DNA of 54,921 nucleotides, taken from positions 1-54,921 of the forward strand of contig NZ_JMTZ01000020.1 of NCBI RefSeq assembly GCF_000731095.1, written 5' to 3'. The translations under genes and the position numbers were made by a program. This document shows, in pieces, positions 28,637 to 37,702 of this stretch. Origin of the DNA: Lysobacter antibioticus (GTDB lineage: Bacteria; Pseudomonadota; Gammaproteobacteria; Xanthomonadales; Xanthomonadaceae). The notes under the pieces were generated by a model. It worked only from the letters and a program-made list of their open reading frames with translations. It ran no database searches and was not told where the DNA came from. Positions within the stretch are counted from its first letter, which is position 1. Each line of letters starts with the position of its first letter.

Positions 28637-29383
28637 CTACACCTCGGCGGCGTCCAGTTGCCGCAGTTTGCCTTCGTGCAATTCCAGCACGCGGTCCAGG
28701 CGCCGCGCGAGGCGGCGGTCGTGGGTCACCAACACCAGGCTGGTGCCCTGGTCGCGATTGAGCGCGAGCATCAGCTCGAACACCACCGCGGCGGTTTTTT
28801 CGTCGAGGTTGCCGGTCGGCTCGTCGCCGAGCACGCAGGCCGGGCGATTGACCAGCGCGCGCGCGACCGCGGCGCGCTGGCGCTCGCCGCCGGACAATTC
28901 GCCCGGCTTGTGATCGAGACGATGGCCCAGGCCGACCGATTCGAGCAGTGCCCTGGCCCGCTCCGACGCCTGCCTGGTCGTGGCCGAACGGCTGCGGCCG
29001 TCGAGCAGCACCGGCAGCATCACGTTTTCGAGCGCGGTGAACTCGGGCAACAGGTGATGGAACTGATAGACGAAACCCAAGGCCTGATTGCGCAGCAGGC
29101 CGCGCGCGCGATCGGACAGCGCGCTCATGCGCTCGCCGGCGACGTAGACCTCGCCCGCGGTCGGCGTGTCGAGGCCGCCGAGCAGATGCAGCAAGGTGCT
29201 CTTGCCGGCGCCGGACGCACCGAGAATCGCAACGGTCTCGCCCTTGCGCACGGCCAGTTCCAACCCCTGGAACACCGGCGTGTGCAGCTTGCCTTCGGAA
29301 TAAGTCATCGCCAGGCCGTCGCAACGCAGCACGATGTCGTCGGCGACGGTCCGGCGGACGTCGGCATTTTGAGGGTTATTCAT
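28637..29383 (-). CDS. lolD: Lipoprotein-releasing system ATP-binding protein
   Basis: A 248-residue ABC ATPase powering release of outer-membrane lipoproteins from the inner membrane. Walker [10 protein letters not shown], the characteristic LolD sequence [30 protein letters not shown], signature LSGGERQR and Walker [14 protein letters not shown] are present. It overlaps the lolC/E gene by 8 bases. Confidence 0.96.
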   Translation of the reverse strand: MNNPQNADVRRTVADDIVLRCDGLAMTYSEGKLHTPVFQGLELAVRKGETVAILGASGAGKSTLLHLLGGLDTPTAGEVYVAGERMSALSDRARGLLRNQALGFVYQFHHLLPEFTALENVMLPVLLDGRSRSATTRQASERARALLESVGLGHRLDHKPGELSGGERQRAAVARALVNRPACVLGDEPTGNLDEKTAAVVFELMLALNRDQGTSLVLVTHDRRLARRLDRVLELHEGKLRQLDAAEV

Positions 29384-30620
29384 AACGCAGCGCCTCCGCC
29401 GGCGCCGTGCGCGCGGCGCGCCAGGCGGGATAGATCGTGGCCAGGAAGGCCATCGCCAGCGCCACGCAGGCGATGATGGTGACGTCGCTGGTCTGCAGGT
29501 CGGTCGGCAGGCCGGTGATGTAGTAGACGTCTTCCGGCATCAACTGCACACCGAGCACGGTCTCGATGGCCTTGAGGATGTGTTCGAGGTTCAAGGTCAG
29601 GACGATACCGCCGACCACGCCGAGCACCGTGCCGACGATGCCGATCAGGGTGCCCTGGACGACGAAGATCCGCATCACGCTCATCGGGGTCAGCCCGAGG
29701 GTGCGCTGGATCGCGATATCGGCCTGCTTGTCGGTGACCAGCATGACCTGCGAAGACACCAGGTTGAACGCACCCATGGCGATGATCAGCGACAGCAGGA
29801 CCGCCATCACGACCTTTTCCATCTTCAGGGCGCGGAACATGTTGGCGTTGTCGCTGCTCCAATCGGTGATCCGGTAGGGGCCGCCGAGGGCCACCGAGAG
29901 ATCGCGGGCGACGTCCCAGGCCTTGTCCATGTCGTGCAGCCTCAAGCGCACGCCGGTGACGCCGTCGCCCATGCGCAGCACCCGTTGGATGTCGCTCATG
30001 TTGACCACCGCCAGGCCCTTATCGTATTCGCTGTAGCCGGCTTCGAAGATGCCGCTGACGGTGAAGCGCTTGAGCTGCGGCATCGCCCCCATCGGCGTGC
30101 TGCGGCCGTCTGCGGTCATCACCACCACGCTGTCGCCGACCTGGGCGCCCATCCACAGGGCCAGTTCCTTGCCCAGGACGATGTTGAAGCTGCCCGGGGT
30201 CAACGAGCCGAGTTTGCCTTCGACCATCTTGTCGGCAAGCACCGAGACCTTGCTCTCCTCGGCCGGATCGACGCCGCGGATGATCGCCGGCTGTTGCCGC
30301 GTCGACGACAGCAGCGCTTCTTTTTCGATGTAGGGCGCGGCGCCGGCGACGCGCGGGTCGGCGGCGGCCTTGTCGATCGCCAGCCGCCATTCGGTCACCG
30401 GTTCGCCGTAGGCGCTGATAGTGGCGTGGGCGGCCATCTGCAGCATGCGGTCGCGGATCTCGCGCTGGAAGCCGCTCATCACCGCCAGAGTGGTGATCAG
30501 CGCAGTCACGCCGAGGGCGATGCCCCCGATCGAGGCCAGGGAGATGAAAGAGATGAAGCCGTTGCGGCGTTTGGCGCGCAGGTAGCGCAGGCCGATGGCG
30601 ACGGAGATGGGTTTGAACAT
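29376..30620 (-). CDS. lolC: Lipoprotein-releasing ABC transporter permease (LolC/LolE family)
   Basis: A 414-residue permease with one N-terminal helix ([30 protein letters not shown]), a large periplasmic domain, then three helices (about 270-295, 315-340, 375-400). The start [28 protein letters not shown] is diagnostic of the family. Only one permease gene is present beside lolD, so the complex may use a homodimer (LolF type) or a partner elsewhere. Confidence 0.94.
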   Translation of the reverse strand: MFKPISVAIGLRYLRAKRRNGFISFISLASIGGIALGVTALITTLAVMSGFQREIRDRMLQMAAHATISAYGEPVTEWRLAIDKAAADPRVAGAAPYIEKEALLSSTRQQPAIIRGVDPAEESKVSVLADKMVEGKLGSLTPGSFNIVLGKELALWMGAQVGDSVVVMTADGRSTPMGAMPQLKRFTVSGIFEAGYSEYDKGLAVVNMSDIQRVLRMGDGVTGVRLRLHDMDKAWDVARDLSVALGGPYRITDWSSDNANMFRALKMEKVVMAVLLSLIIAMGAFNLVSSQVMLVTDKQADIAIQRTLGLTPMSVMRIFVVQGTLIGIVGTVLGVVGGIVLTLNLEHILKAIETVLGVQLMPEDVYYITGLPTDLQTSDVTIIACVALAMAFLATIYPAWRAARTAPAEALRYE

Positions 30621-30771
30621 CTATGCGGCCGAGACCGGAAGCTGGGGACTGGACATTGCTTTCATCGTGAACTCTGTCTCTCTAATGCTGGCGGCTTGGA
30701 CGGGCGCGGCGCTCAGTGATTCGGCGTTGGCCGCCTTGCCAACCCCGAATCCCGACTGCCTAGTCCCTGCC

Positions 30772-31218
30772 TCATGGTGCCATCGAACGCGGATCGCGCG
30801 CAGGGGCTGAGACCGCCACGGCCAGCCTGAGTTCACGGCGGCCGCGGGCGTCCAGGCGGTCCGGCCACCACAGCAGGCGCCGCCCCTGCCCGTCCGGGCC
30901 GGTGAAATCGAGCCGGGCCAGCCAGCCGCGCCACTGCAGGCGCAGCTCTGTGATCGGCAATTCGTCGAGGCTGGCGCGCTCGCCGGCGATGACCAGACGC
31001 TGTGGCGGCCGGCGCAGTTCGCGCCGCGCCGAATACAGCGCCCAGGCCAGGGCCAGCACCGCCAGCGGCCCGGCCACGGCACGCGGGCATTCGCTGAACC
31101 ACAGCGACAACGCCGCCGCAAGCCCCAAAACGATCAGCGCCGCCGCGAGCAGACGCGACGGCCGCCACTCAAGGCGGCAAGGCCCGGATCGATTGGACGA
31201 GACGGTCGAGTTCGGCAT
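30772..31218 (-). CDS. cptA: YgfX/CptA-like membrane protein
   Basis: The conserved part begins [22 protein letters not shown] near 31175. It has two helices, then [28 protein letters not shown] and [18 protein letters not shown], matching the YgfX (CptA) family of ~130-residue inner-membrane proteins encoded next to sdhE. No ATG, GTG or TTG in frame lies at the expected N terminus. The first in-frame ATG (31216-31218) lies 50 bases inside sdhE and adds about 15 unrelated residues. The start therefore needs checking. In E. coli the family was described as a toxin to cell division paired with SdhE; that role is disputed. Confidence 0.75.
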   Translation of the reverse strand: MPNSTVSSNRSGPCRLEWRPSRLLAAALIVLGLAAALSLWFSECPRAVAGPLAVLALAWALYSARRELRRPPQRLVIAGERASLDELPITELRLQWRGWLARLDFTGPDGQGRRLLWWPDRLDARGRRELRLAVAVSAPARDPRSMAP

Positions 31219-31444
31219 CGCTGGCGGCCTCGTGGCCCATGAACCAGTGCCAGAGCTTATCGTCCTCGGTTTCCAGCAAACGTAGGAAAACCCCGCGCTC
31301 GGCGTCGGAAGCCTGCTTCCAGACACGGTCGAGATAACGCCCGAACAACTGGTCCAGTTCGCGCATGCCGCGCCGGCAACGCCAGCGCAAGCGACGCAAT
31401 TCGATCTCGTCGCGCTCCTCGCGGCTGATTTCGGCTTCGCTCAT
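31169..31444 (-). CDS. sdhE: Succinate dehydrogenase assembly factor SdhE (FAD assembly)
   Basis: A 91-residue protein of the SdhE/SDHAF2 family, needed for covalent attachment of FAD to SdhA. The family motif RRGMRELD is present in [21 protein letters not shown], followed by [15 protein letters not shown]. The start at 31442-31444 has GAGGA about 9 bases upstream; an ATG 18 bases earlier is less likely. It lies in the same direction as the sdh operon, after two unrelated genes. Confidence 0.94.
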   Translation of the reverse strand: MSEAEISREERDEIELRRLRWRCRRGMRELDQLFGRYLDRVWKQASDAERGVFLRLLETEDDKLWHWFMGHEAASDAELDRLVQSIRALPP

Positions 31445-31469
31445 CTCGTCGCTTCCTCGCATCGAACGC

Positions 31470-32153
31470 TCAGGGCGCCGCCTGGGTCGGTTTCAGCACA
31501 TCGCACAGGCCGCCCGGATGACTTCCGCAATAGGCGTCGAAGTCCTTCGCCAGCGTCGGATCCTGCTCGAGCGCGAGCTTGGCCGAGGCGGCGAAATCGG
31601 CATCGCCGCTGTCGCCGGCCATGATCTCGCCGAGCTTGTTCTCGATCGAGCTTTCGGCGAAGGCGCTATGCGCCTGCAGGTGCGCTTCGCCGCCGCGCTC
31701 GCGGATGCAGTCGAGCGTGGTCGGCGTGCCGAGCGTGTCGCGCACGCAAGCCAGCTCGGTCTGTCCGGCCGCGCCGCGGAAGTACGCCAGGGCCTCGTCG
31801 ATTTCGGCCTGAGTCGCGCTCTGCGCCAGACGCTTGGAGGCGCCGTCGAGGAAAGGCCCGGCCGGCATGCTGTCGAACAAGCGCTTCATGACCCCGTTGT
31901 GCTCGTCGGAAAGCGCCTCGCTGCCGGGTATGGCCTGGCTGAACACCAGGCTCAAACCCTGCTTGAGGATCTCGGCGTAACGCATCGTCTCCAGCAACTG
32001 GCGAGCATCGGCGACACGGGCGCCGCCGTGCGCAGCATCGGCGGCCTTGGCCGTATCGGCGAAAGCCGGTGCGACGCAGAACGCAGCGGCGATCAACGCA
32101 GCCAAGGTGCGATGGGCGAAACGCGAAGCGGTGACGCGGGAAAAACTGTTCAT
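31470..32153 (-). CDS. Hypothetical secreted protein
   Basis: A 227-residue protein with a Sec signal peptide (about 1-32, [21 protein letters not shown]). The mature part is mostly helical and acidic, with four cysteines (C-V-R-D, C-I-R-E, Y-C-G, L-C-D) likely paired. It vaguely resembles DUF2059-type proteins, but I cannot confirm it. The ATG overlaps the MAPEG stop (ATGA), so it is co-translated. Confidence 0.75.
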   Translation of the reverse strand: MNSFSRVTASRFAHRTLAALIAAAFCVAPAFADTAKAADAAHGGARVADARQLLETMRYAEILKQGLSLVFSQAIPGSEALSDEHNGVMKRLFDSMPAGPFLDGASKRLAQSATQAEIDEALAYFRGAAGQTELACVRDTLGTPTTLDCIRERGGEAHLQAHSAFAESSIENKLGEIMAGDSGDADFAASAKLALEQDPTLAKDFDAYCGSHPGGLCDVLKPTQAAP

Positions 32154-32572
32154 GAGCTCAGCAGTCCGATTGCGAGATGGATCCACAACGCCCACAGCGC
32201 GAGCGCGCCGGCGGCGTAGACGAAAAAACGGTGCATGACCCGGTTATAGCTGCAGTGGATCGCGCTGTGGGCGATGCGCAGCGCGACGAACAACCAGGCC
32301 AAGACGAGAGTAGCGCCATCGGCCAATCCGGCCAGTGCAGCCACGACCACCGCCAGATAGAACAGTACCGGCAGTTCGAACAGATTGCGGAAATTGTCGG
32401 CCGCGGCGCTGTCGGTGAGCCGGGCGACGGCCTGCGCCGAGGTCGCGACCGCTTGCGGGTGGATGCGCTCGCGGCGCATCTGCCCGATCCGCACCGCGTA
32501 CATGCGCAGCCACACCGCGCAGGTCAACGCGACCATCGCCACCGCGGGCAGGAAAATCGCCTTCGACTGCAT
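32150..32572 (-). CDS. MAPEG family membrane protein
   Basis: A 140-residue four-helix membrane protein of the MAPEG family (eicosanoid/glutathione metabolism superfamily). DNFRNLFELPVLFYL, with the conserved NxFE and P, and LRIAHSAIHCSYNRVMHRFFVY are the family hallmarks. Bacterial members have variable or unknown activity. It follows sdhB after a 106-base gap containing a hairpin. Confidence 0.9.
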   Translation of the reverse strand: MQSKAIFLPAVAMVALTCAVWLRMYAVRIGQMRRERIHPQAVATSAQAVARLTDSAAADNFRNLFELPVLFYLAVVVAALAGLADGATLVLAWLFVALRIAHSAIHCSYNRVMHRFFVYAAGALALWALWIHLAIGLLSS

Positions 32573-32622
32573 CGCTCACCCCTGGCGCGGCGCGGATACG
32601 CCGCCTGCGACTGGCTGGACGG

Positions 32623-32649
32623 CACGACGGCGCCCGAGGCGCCGTCGTG
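32623..32649 (-). terminator. Hairpin after sdhB
   Basis: Perfect 12-bp arms CACGACGGCGCC (32623-32634) and GGCGCCGTCGTG (32638-32649) with loop CGA, 30 bases past the sdhB stop. No U-run follows, so it may protect the sdh mRNA end or terminate weakly. Confidence 0.5.
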
Positions 32650-32678
32650 GGTTAGAACCGGGCGGTGCCGCGTTCGCC

Positions 32679-33461
32679 TTAGACGCGACGCGCCAGCATC
32701 AGCTTCTTGATCTCGCCGATCGCCTGCGCCGGGTTCAGCCCCTTCGGACAGGTGCGGGCGCAGTTCATGATGGTATGGCAGCGATAGAGCTTGAACGGAT
32801 CTTCCAGATCGTCCAGGCGCGCACCGGTGTCCTCGTCGCGCGAATCGATGATCCAGCGATAGGCCTGCAGCAGGATCGCCGGGCCGAGGTAGCGGTCGCC
32901 GTTCCACCAATAGCTCGGGCAGCTGGTCGAGCAGCACGCGCACAGGATGCACTCGTACAGGCCGTCGAGCTTCTTGCGGTCTTCCGGCGACTGCAGACGC
33001 TCGCGGTCCGACGGGGTCGCGCTCTGGGTGCGCAGCCACGGGCGGATCGAGGCGTACTGGGCGTAGAAGTGGGTCAGGTCCGGCACCAGGTCCTTGACCA
33101 CCGACATGTGCGGCAGCGGGTAGATCGGCACCTCGGGCTTGTCGCAATCGGTGATCGCGCGGGTGCAGGCCAGGGTGTTGGTGCCGTCGATGTTCATCGC
33201 GCACGAACCGCAGATGCCTTCGCGACAGGAGCGGCGGAAGGTCAGGGTCGGGTCGATCTCGTTCTTGATCTTGATCAGCGCGTCGAGAACCATCGGGCCG
33301 CAGGTCGCGAGGTCCACTTCATAAGTGTCCACGCGCGGGTTGAGGCCGTCGTCGGGGTTCCAGCGATAGACCTTGAAGGTACGCGGCTGCTTGGCGCCCT
33401 GCGTCGGCCAGTGACGGCCCTTCTGGATCTGGGAGTTCTTGGGTAGAGCGAATTCGGCCAT
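32679..33461 (-). CDS. sdhB: Succinate dehydrogenase iron-sulfur subunit
   Basis: A 260-residue electron-transfer subunit of complex II. Three cluster-binding regions are intact: [15 protein letters not shown]...C for [2Fe-2S], [12 protein letters not shown] for [4Fe-4S], and [17 protein letters not shown] for [3Fe-4S]. It is the last sdh structural gene, 81 bases after sdhA. Confidence 0.97.
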   Translation of the reverse strand: MAEFALPKNSQIQKGRHWPTQGAKQPRTFKVYRWNPDDGLNPRVDTYEVDLATCGPMVLDALIKIKNEIDPTLTFRRSCREGICGSCAMNIDGTNTLACTRAITDCDKPEVPIYPLPHMSVVKDLVPDLTHFYAQYASIRPWLRTQSATPSDRERLQSPEDRKKLDGLYECILCACCSTSCPSYWWNGDRYLGPAILLQAYRWIIDSRDEDTGARLDDLEDPFKLYRCHTIMNCARTCPKGLNPAQAIGEIKKLMLARRV

Positions 33462-33542
33462 GCTGGCGATCTCTCGGCTTGCGGCAGTACTGCGGTGGGT
33501 TGCGTGAATGGCGCGCAGCGGAACTGCGCGCCGTAGCGCCGA

Positions 33543-35336
33543 TCAGTACTTGCGTTCCTTGGGCGGGACGTAGGCGACGTCGTCGGTCAAGGTGTAGTTG
33601 TGCACCGGACGGTAGTCGATGCTCGTCGTACCCTTCTCGTCGACCCAGCACAGCGTGTGCTTCTGCCACTGCTCATCGTTGCGCGTGGCGAAGTCCTCGC
33701 GGGCGTGGGCGCCGCGCGACTCGGTGCGGTTCTCGGCCGAGACGATGGTGGCCAAGGCCTGGCCGAGCAGGTTCGACAGCTCGTAGGTCTCGATCAGGTC
33801 CGAGTTCCAGATCAGCGAACGGTCGCTGACCTTGACGTCGGCGAACGAAGCGTGGATCTCGCGCATCTTGCGCACGCCGTCGGCGAGGGTCTCGCCGGTG
33901 CGGAACACCGCCGCGTCGGCCTGCATGGTGCGCTGCATCTTGTCGCGGATGACCGCGGTCGGCGTGCTGCCGGTGGCGTTGCGCAGCTTGTCCAGGCGCG
34001 CCAGCGCTTCGTCGCAGGCGTCGCCGGCCAGGCGGGCGTGGGCGCCGCCGGGCGTGACCGTCTCGGCACAGCGGTTGGCCACCGCGCGGCCGAACACCAC
34101 CAGGTCGAGCAGCGAGTTCGAGCCCAGGCGGTTGGCGCCGTGCACCGACACGCAGGCCGCTTCGCCGATCGCATACAGGCCCGGCACGACCGCATCGGGG
34201 TCGCCGTTCTTCAACTGCACGACTTCGCCGTGGTAGTTGGTCGGGATGCCGCCCATGTTGTAGTGCACGGTCGGGATGACCGGGATCGGCTCCTTCTCGA
34301 CGTCGACGTTGGCGAAGATGCGCGCCGATTCGGCGATGCCGGGGAGTTTTTCGTGGATGACCTCGGGGCCGAGGTGGGTCAGGTCGAGCAGGATGTGATC
34401 CTTGTGCTCGCCGACGCCGCGGCCTTCGCGGATCTCGATGGTCATCGAACGGCTGACCATGTCGCGCGGCGCCAGGTCCTTCACGCTCGGCGCGTAGCGC
34501 TCCATGAAGCGCTCGCCGTTGGCGTTGCGCAGGATGCCGCCCTCGCCTCGCACGCCCTCGGTGATCAGGCAGCCGGCGCCGTAGATGCCGGTCGGGTGGA
34601 ACTGGACGAATTCCATGTCCTGCAGGCCGAGGCCGGCGCGCAGGGCCATGCCGCCGCCGTCGCCGGTGCAGGTGTGGGCCGAGGTCGCCGAGAAATAGGC
34701 GCGGCCGTAACCGCCGGTCGCCAGCACCGTGCCCTGGGCGCGGAACAGGTGCAGCGTGCCTTCGGCCATGTCCAGGGCGAGCACGCCGCGGCAGGCGCCG
34801 GTCTCGTCCATGATCAGGTCGAGGGCGAAGTATTCGATGAAGAACTGCGCGTCGTGCGCCAGCGACTGCTGGTACAGGGTGTGCAGGATGGCGTGGCCGG
34901 TGCGGTCGGCAGCGGCGCAGGTGCGCTGCGCCGGCGGGCCTTCGCCGTACTTGGTGGTCATGCCGCCGAACGGGCGCTGGTAGATCTTGCCCTCGTCGGT
35001 GCGCGAGAACGGCACGCCCTGGTGCTCGAGCTCGATGATGGCCGGGATGGCCTCCTTGCACATGTACTCGATCGCGTCCTGGTCGCCCAGCCAGTCCGAA
35101 CCCTTAACGGTGTCGAAGAAGTGGTAGCGCCAGTCGTCCTCGCCCATGTTGCCGAGGGCGGCCGAGATACCGCCCTGGGCGGCGACGGTGTGCGAACGGG
35201 TCGGGAACACCTTGGTGATGCAGGCGGTCTTCAGGCCCTTCTGGGCGAGACCGAAGGTGGCGCGCAGACCGGCGCCGCCGGCGCCGACCACGACCATGTC
35301 GAACTTGTGTTCTTGAATCTTGTAGGCAGAGGCCAC
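33543..35336 (-). CDS. sdhA: Succinate dehydrogenase flavoprotein subunit
   Basis: A 597-residue catalytic subunit oxidising succinate to fumarate. The FAD dinucleotide-binding start [17 protein letters not shown] is at 16-32. The flavinylated histidine is H49 in SHTVAAQGG. Substrate-site segments ([42 protein letters not shown]) are intact. It starts 3 bases after the sdhD stop. Confidence 0.97.
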   Translation of the reverse strand: MASAYKIQEHKFDMVVVGAGGAGLRATFGLAQKGLKTACITKVFPTRSHTVAAQGGISAALGNMGEDDWRYHFFDTVKGSDWLGDQDAIEYMCKEAIPAIIELEHQGVPFSRTDEGKIYQRPFGGMTTKYGEGPPAQRTCAAADRTGHAILHTLYQQSLAHDAQFFIEYFALDLIMDETGACRGVLALDMAEGTLHLFRAQGTVLATGGYGRAYFSATSAHTCTGDGGGMALRAGLGLQDMEFVQFHPTGIYGAGCLITEGVRGEGGILRNANGERFMERYAPSVKDLAPRDMVSRSMTIEIREGRGVGEHKDHILLDLTHLGPEVIHEKLPGIAESARIFANVDVEKEPIPVIPTVHYNMGGIPTNYHGEVVQLKNGDPDAVVPGLYAIGEAACVSVHGANRLGSNSLLDLVVFGRAVANRCAETVTPGGAHARLAGDACDEALARLDKLRNATGSTPTAVIRDKMQRTMQADAAVFRTGETLADGVRKMREIHASFADVKVSDRSLIWNSDLIETYELSNLLGQALATIVSAENRTESRGAHAREDFATRNDEQWQKHTLCWVDEKGTTSIDYRPVHNYTLTDDVAYVPPKERKY

Positions 35337-35339
35337 GAC

Positions 35340-35735
35340 TCAGGCTCCCAACGCGATGCGGATGATGGCGAGCACGCTGGCGAGAGCCGCGAGTACGCAA
35401 ACGAAAACGACCGCGAGCTGCGAGGCGATCGCCAGCCCCGGGGTGTGGACGTAGTCCTCGATGACGACCTGCAGGCCGAGCTTGGCGTGCCAGAACATCG
35501 CCACGACGAACGCGCTCAGCAGCACGGCGTTGCAGGGATGGGCGACCGAGGCGCGCACCGAGGCGTAATCGCCGCCGATCCACGACACGATCAGGCCCAG
35601 CACGTACAAGGTCAGGACGATCAGGGCGACCGCGGTGACGCGCTGGACCACGAAGTGGTGGGTGCCGTCCTTCGCCGAGCCCAGGCCGCGCGCGGTCTTG
35701 AGCGGGTTGCGCAGATGCTTGTTGTTCGCGCTCAT
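35340..35735 (-). CDS. sdhD: Succinate dehydrogenase membrane anchor subunit
   Basis: A 131-residue three-helix anchor. The N-terminal RGLGSAKDGTHHFVVQRVTAVAL carries the Ser/Arg quinone-site residues, and WHAKLGLQVVIEDYVH carries the heme-ligand histidine. The ATG overlaps the sdhC stop by four bases (ATGA). Confidence 0.95.
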   Translation of the reverse strand: MSANNKHLRNPLKTARGLGSAKDGTHHFVVQRVTAVALIVLTLYVLGLIVSWIGGDYASVRASVAHPCNAVLLSAFVVAMFWHAKLGLQVVIEDYVHTPGLAIASQLAVVFVCVLAALASVLAIIRIALGA

Positions 35736-36127
35736 GCGCCACCTCGCGACATCATGGCGACGATCCAGATCAGGGCGGTCAGCACCAGGCTGCCGATGAC
35801 GCTGATCCAGCCGTTGCGCACGAAGGTATCGACCTTGTAGGCGTAGCCCGCGTCCTGGACCAGATGGCGGATGCCGTTGATCAGGTGGTAGGCGAAGGCC
35901 CAGGTCCAGCCGAACAGGATCAGGAAACCGAGCGGCGAGCGGGCGCAGGCGGTGAACTGGGCCCAGGCTTCGGGACCGGCCGCGAGCGATACCAGCGCCC
36001 AGGCGATCAGCAAAGCGCCGACGGAAAGGATGACACCGGTGGCCCGGTGCAGGATCGAGGTCACCATCTGTATCTGCCAGCGGTAAACCTGCAGATGCGG
36101 TGACAGGGGTCGTTCGCGGTTCGCCAT
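35732..36127 (-). CDS. sdhC: Succinate dehydrogenase cytochrome b556 subunit
   Basis: A 131-residue three-helix protein. RPLSPHLQVYRWQIQMVTSILHRATGVILS is the SdhC signature, and HLINGIRHLVQDAG holds the heme b histidine. It is the first gene of sdhCDAB and lies 96 bases after the sdhAF4 stop. Confidence 0.95.
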   Translation of the reverse strand: MANRERPLSPHLQVYRWQIQMVTSILHRATGVILSVGALLIAWALVSLAAGPEAWAQFTACARSPLGFLILFGWTWAFAYHLINGIRHLVQDAGYAYKVDTFVRNGWISVIGSLVLTALIWIVAMMSRGGA

Positions 36128-36223
36128 GCGATGGCAATCTCAGCTGGGCGGCGGCGCCGCGTGGCGGGGGGAGCGTGGGAGCGCTGTGTGGGGGGCGTGA
36201 GGGGCTAGCGGTCGGACGTCGGA

Positions 36224-36412
36224 TCAGAAATCGATGCAGCGGCCGTTCTTTTCCCAGTCGCCGTAACGGGTCGGTTCGGGACCCTCGCGACCACCGTGCT
36301 CTTTGCGAGCGTCCTTGGCGGAAGACGAATCGCCTCCCGTCTCGGGTACGGGAGTCGCCGGGGTCTCGGACGCAAGGTCCGAAGGTGCTTCCGGGGTGGT
36401 TTCGCCTATCAT
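36224..36412 (-). CDS. Succinate dehydrogenase assembly factor 4-like protein (DUF1674)
   Basis: A 62-residue protein. The N-terminal half is Pro/Glu/Thr-rich and disordered. The C-terminal motif GPEPTRYGDWEKNGRCIDF is the signature of the DUF1674/SDHAF4 (Sdh8) family, which binds flavinylated SdhA before it joins SdhB. The ATG at 36410-36412 is 30 bases from the divergent ygfZ start, and no Shine-Dalgarno precedes it. Its place directly upstream of sdhC fits the role. Confidence 0.9.
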   Translation of the reverse strand: MIGETTPEAPSDLASETPATPVPETGGDSSSAKDARKEHGGREGPEPTRYGDWEKNGRCIDF

Positions 36413-36442
36413 CACAGCGTTAAATATTAATTCCCGGCCCCC
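36413..36442. promoter_or_regulatory. 30-bp AT-rich divergent promoter region
   Basis: TTAAATATTAA (36420-36430) is the only strongly AT-rich element near and lies between the divergent sdhAF4 and ygfZ start codons. It could serve as -10 on both strands. The distance to each ATG (10-13 bases) and the lack of ribosome sites suggest very short or absent leaders. Confidence 0.45.
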
Positions 36443-37315
36443 ATGCCTGACAACCCGCACCCCTTGCACGGACAGGCGTTTGCCCTGCCCGGCCAACGCC
36501 TCATAACCCTCGAAGGCCGCGACGCAGCAGCCTTTGCGCAGTCTCAGTTCATGAACGACGTGAAGACGCTCGCCGATCGACATTGGCACTGGAGCGGCTG
36601 GCTGACGCCCAAAGGGCGCCTGATTGCGCTATTCGCCCTGCTCCGCCTGTCCGACCAACGCGTCTGGCTGCTGGTCCCCGACGCCGACGCCGCGGCCATC
36701 GCCGAGGCGTTGAAACGCTTCGTCTTCCGCAGCAAGGTGGTCATCGCCCTGCGCGAGGACCTGAGCGCCGAAGGGCGCTGGGCCGAGCCGGCGCAGGCGC
36801 GCGGCGGCGCCCTCGGCGGCGACGAAGAGACAGGCCTGGAGCTGGACTTCAGCGGCGACGGCGGTGCGCGCAGCCTGCGCATCGTCGCGGACGCGAGTGC
36901 GCCGGAGGACCCGGCAGCGATCGCGCAGTGGGCGCTGGCCGATCTGCGCCACGGCCTGCCGCGGCTGCCGGCGTCGCAGGCCGAACAATGGACCCCGCAA
37001 CAGCTGTCGCTGGAGCGCCTGCGCGCTTTCAGCGTCAAGAAAGGCTGCTATCCGGGCCAGGAGATCGTCGCCCGCACCCATTTCCTCGGCAAGGCCAAGC
37101 GCGGCGTGGTCGCGTTCGCCGCTGCCGCACCGATCGAGGCCGGAACGGAAGTGCGTGGCGAAAGCGCAGCACTGGGCACCGTGGTCGCCGCGGCGAGCGA
37201 TGGTGGGACCCATCTCGCCCTGGCGGTGCTGCCGCTGGAGCGCCCCGAACAGGCGCTGAGCATCGGCGGCCAAGCGGTCGAGGAAGTGCCGCTGCTGGAA
37301 GGTTTCGCGCGCTGA
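36443..37315 (+). CDS. ygfZ: YgfZ/GcvT-domain folate-binding protein
   Basis: A 290-residue folate-dependent protein that supports iron-sulfur enzymes and tRNA modification. The family motif K-G-C-Y-x-G-Q-E is KGCYPGQE (200-207) with the key cysteine C202. The N-terminal part (LITLEGRDAAAFAQSQFMNDV) is GcvT-like. In E. coli ygfZ is next to sdhE-cptA; here the sdh operon lies between them. Confidence 0.95.
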   Translation: MPDNPHPLHGQAFALPGQRLITLEGRDAAAFAQSQFMNDVKTLADRHWHWSGWLTPKGRLIALFALLRLSDQRVWLLVPDADAAAIAEALKRFVFRSKVVIALREDLSAEGRWAEPAQARGGALGGDEETGLELDFSGDGGARSLRIVADASAPEDPAAIAQWALADLRHGLPRLPASQAEQWTPQQLSLERLRAFSVKKGCYPGQEIVARTHFLGKAKRGVVAFAAAAPIEAGTEVRGESAALGTVVAAASDGGTHLALAVLPLERPEQALSIGGQAVEEVPLLEGFAR

Positions 37316-37331
37316 GGTTGCGCTTCCAGGA

Positions 37332-37357
37332 GTAGGAGCGGCGCAAGCCGCGACCGC
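37332..37357 (+). repeat. Dispersed palindromic repeat unit (REP-like)
   Basis: Matches GTAGGAGCGGCGC...CGCGACCGC, 26 nt, an exact copy in plus orientation, 17 bases after the ygfZ stop. Confidence 0.9.
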
Positions 37358-37464
37358 GGGACGCGCAGAAGACTCCGGTCCCACGTCATCGACCGAAGCG
37401 GTCAAACATCCACCGCATGAGCCGTTCGCAGTGAACCCCGACAGACGCTGCGCCTTGTAGAAGC

Positions 37465-37490
37465 GCGGTCGCGGCTTGCGGCGCTCCTAT
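37465..37490 (-). repeat. Dispersed palindromic repeat unit (REP-like)
   Basis: Minus orientation, with one or two mismatches and a final T in place of C. Confidence 0.85.
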
Positions 37491-37511
37491 CTCTTGCCTG
37501 CGTTGCCCTGG

Positions 37512-37537
37512 GTAGGAGCGGCGCGAACCGCGACCGC
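37512..37537 (+). repeat. Dispersed palindromic repeat unit (REP-like)
   Basis: Plus orientation, GTAGGAGCGGCGCGAACC core with two changes. Confidence 0.85.
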
Positions 37538-37574
37538 GCGCCCACCAGACAGCAACGCCGCGACCCGAAACTCC

Positions 37575-37600
37575 GCGGTCGCGGCTTGCGCCGCTTCTAC
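37575..37600 (-). repeat. Dispersed palindromic repeat unit (REP-like)
   Basis: Minus orientation, one mismatch (TTCTAC in place of CTCCTAC end). Confidence 0.85.
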
Positions 37601-37648
37601 AAGGGGTTGCACTGCGAAGGCCGGCACGGCGCCGCGGCCTGACACCCT

Positions 37649-37674
37649 GCGGTCGCGGCTTGCGCCGCTCCTAC
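37649..37674 (-). repeat. Dispersed palindromic repeat unit (REP-like)
   Basis: Minus orientation, exact copy; 29 bases beyond the asnB stop with GTAGGAG facing the gene. Confidence 0.9.
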
Positions 37675-37702
37675 CCTTGGCGGCGCGGGTCGACCATGCC
37701 GC

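Larger units (their letters stand above)
37316..37702. other. Repeat-filled gap between ygfZ and asnB
   Basis: No gene. Five copies of the dispersed repeat lie here in mixed orientation, forming a BIME-like mosaic between two converging genes. Confidence 0.8.

Noticed and set aside
30772-31444. Toxin-antitoxin module (CptA-SdhE)
   Set aside because: The pair has been called CptBA in E. coli, but SdhE's established role is SDH flavinylation, and the sdh context here favours that.
33600-35840. 746-codon plus-strand open frame opposite sdhA
   Set aside because: It is antisense to a clear sdhA gene. High GC leaves long stop-free frames, and the translation has a biased composition (Val/Ala/Asp/Gly/Arg) with no motif.
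37316-37702. CRISPR array between ygfZ and asnB
   Set aside because: The repeats are in mixed orientation with irregular spacing and no uniform spacers, and no cas gene is present.
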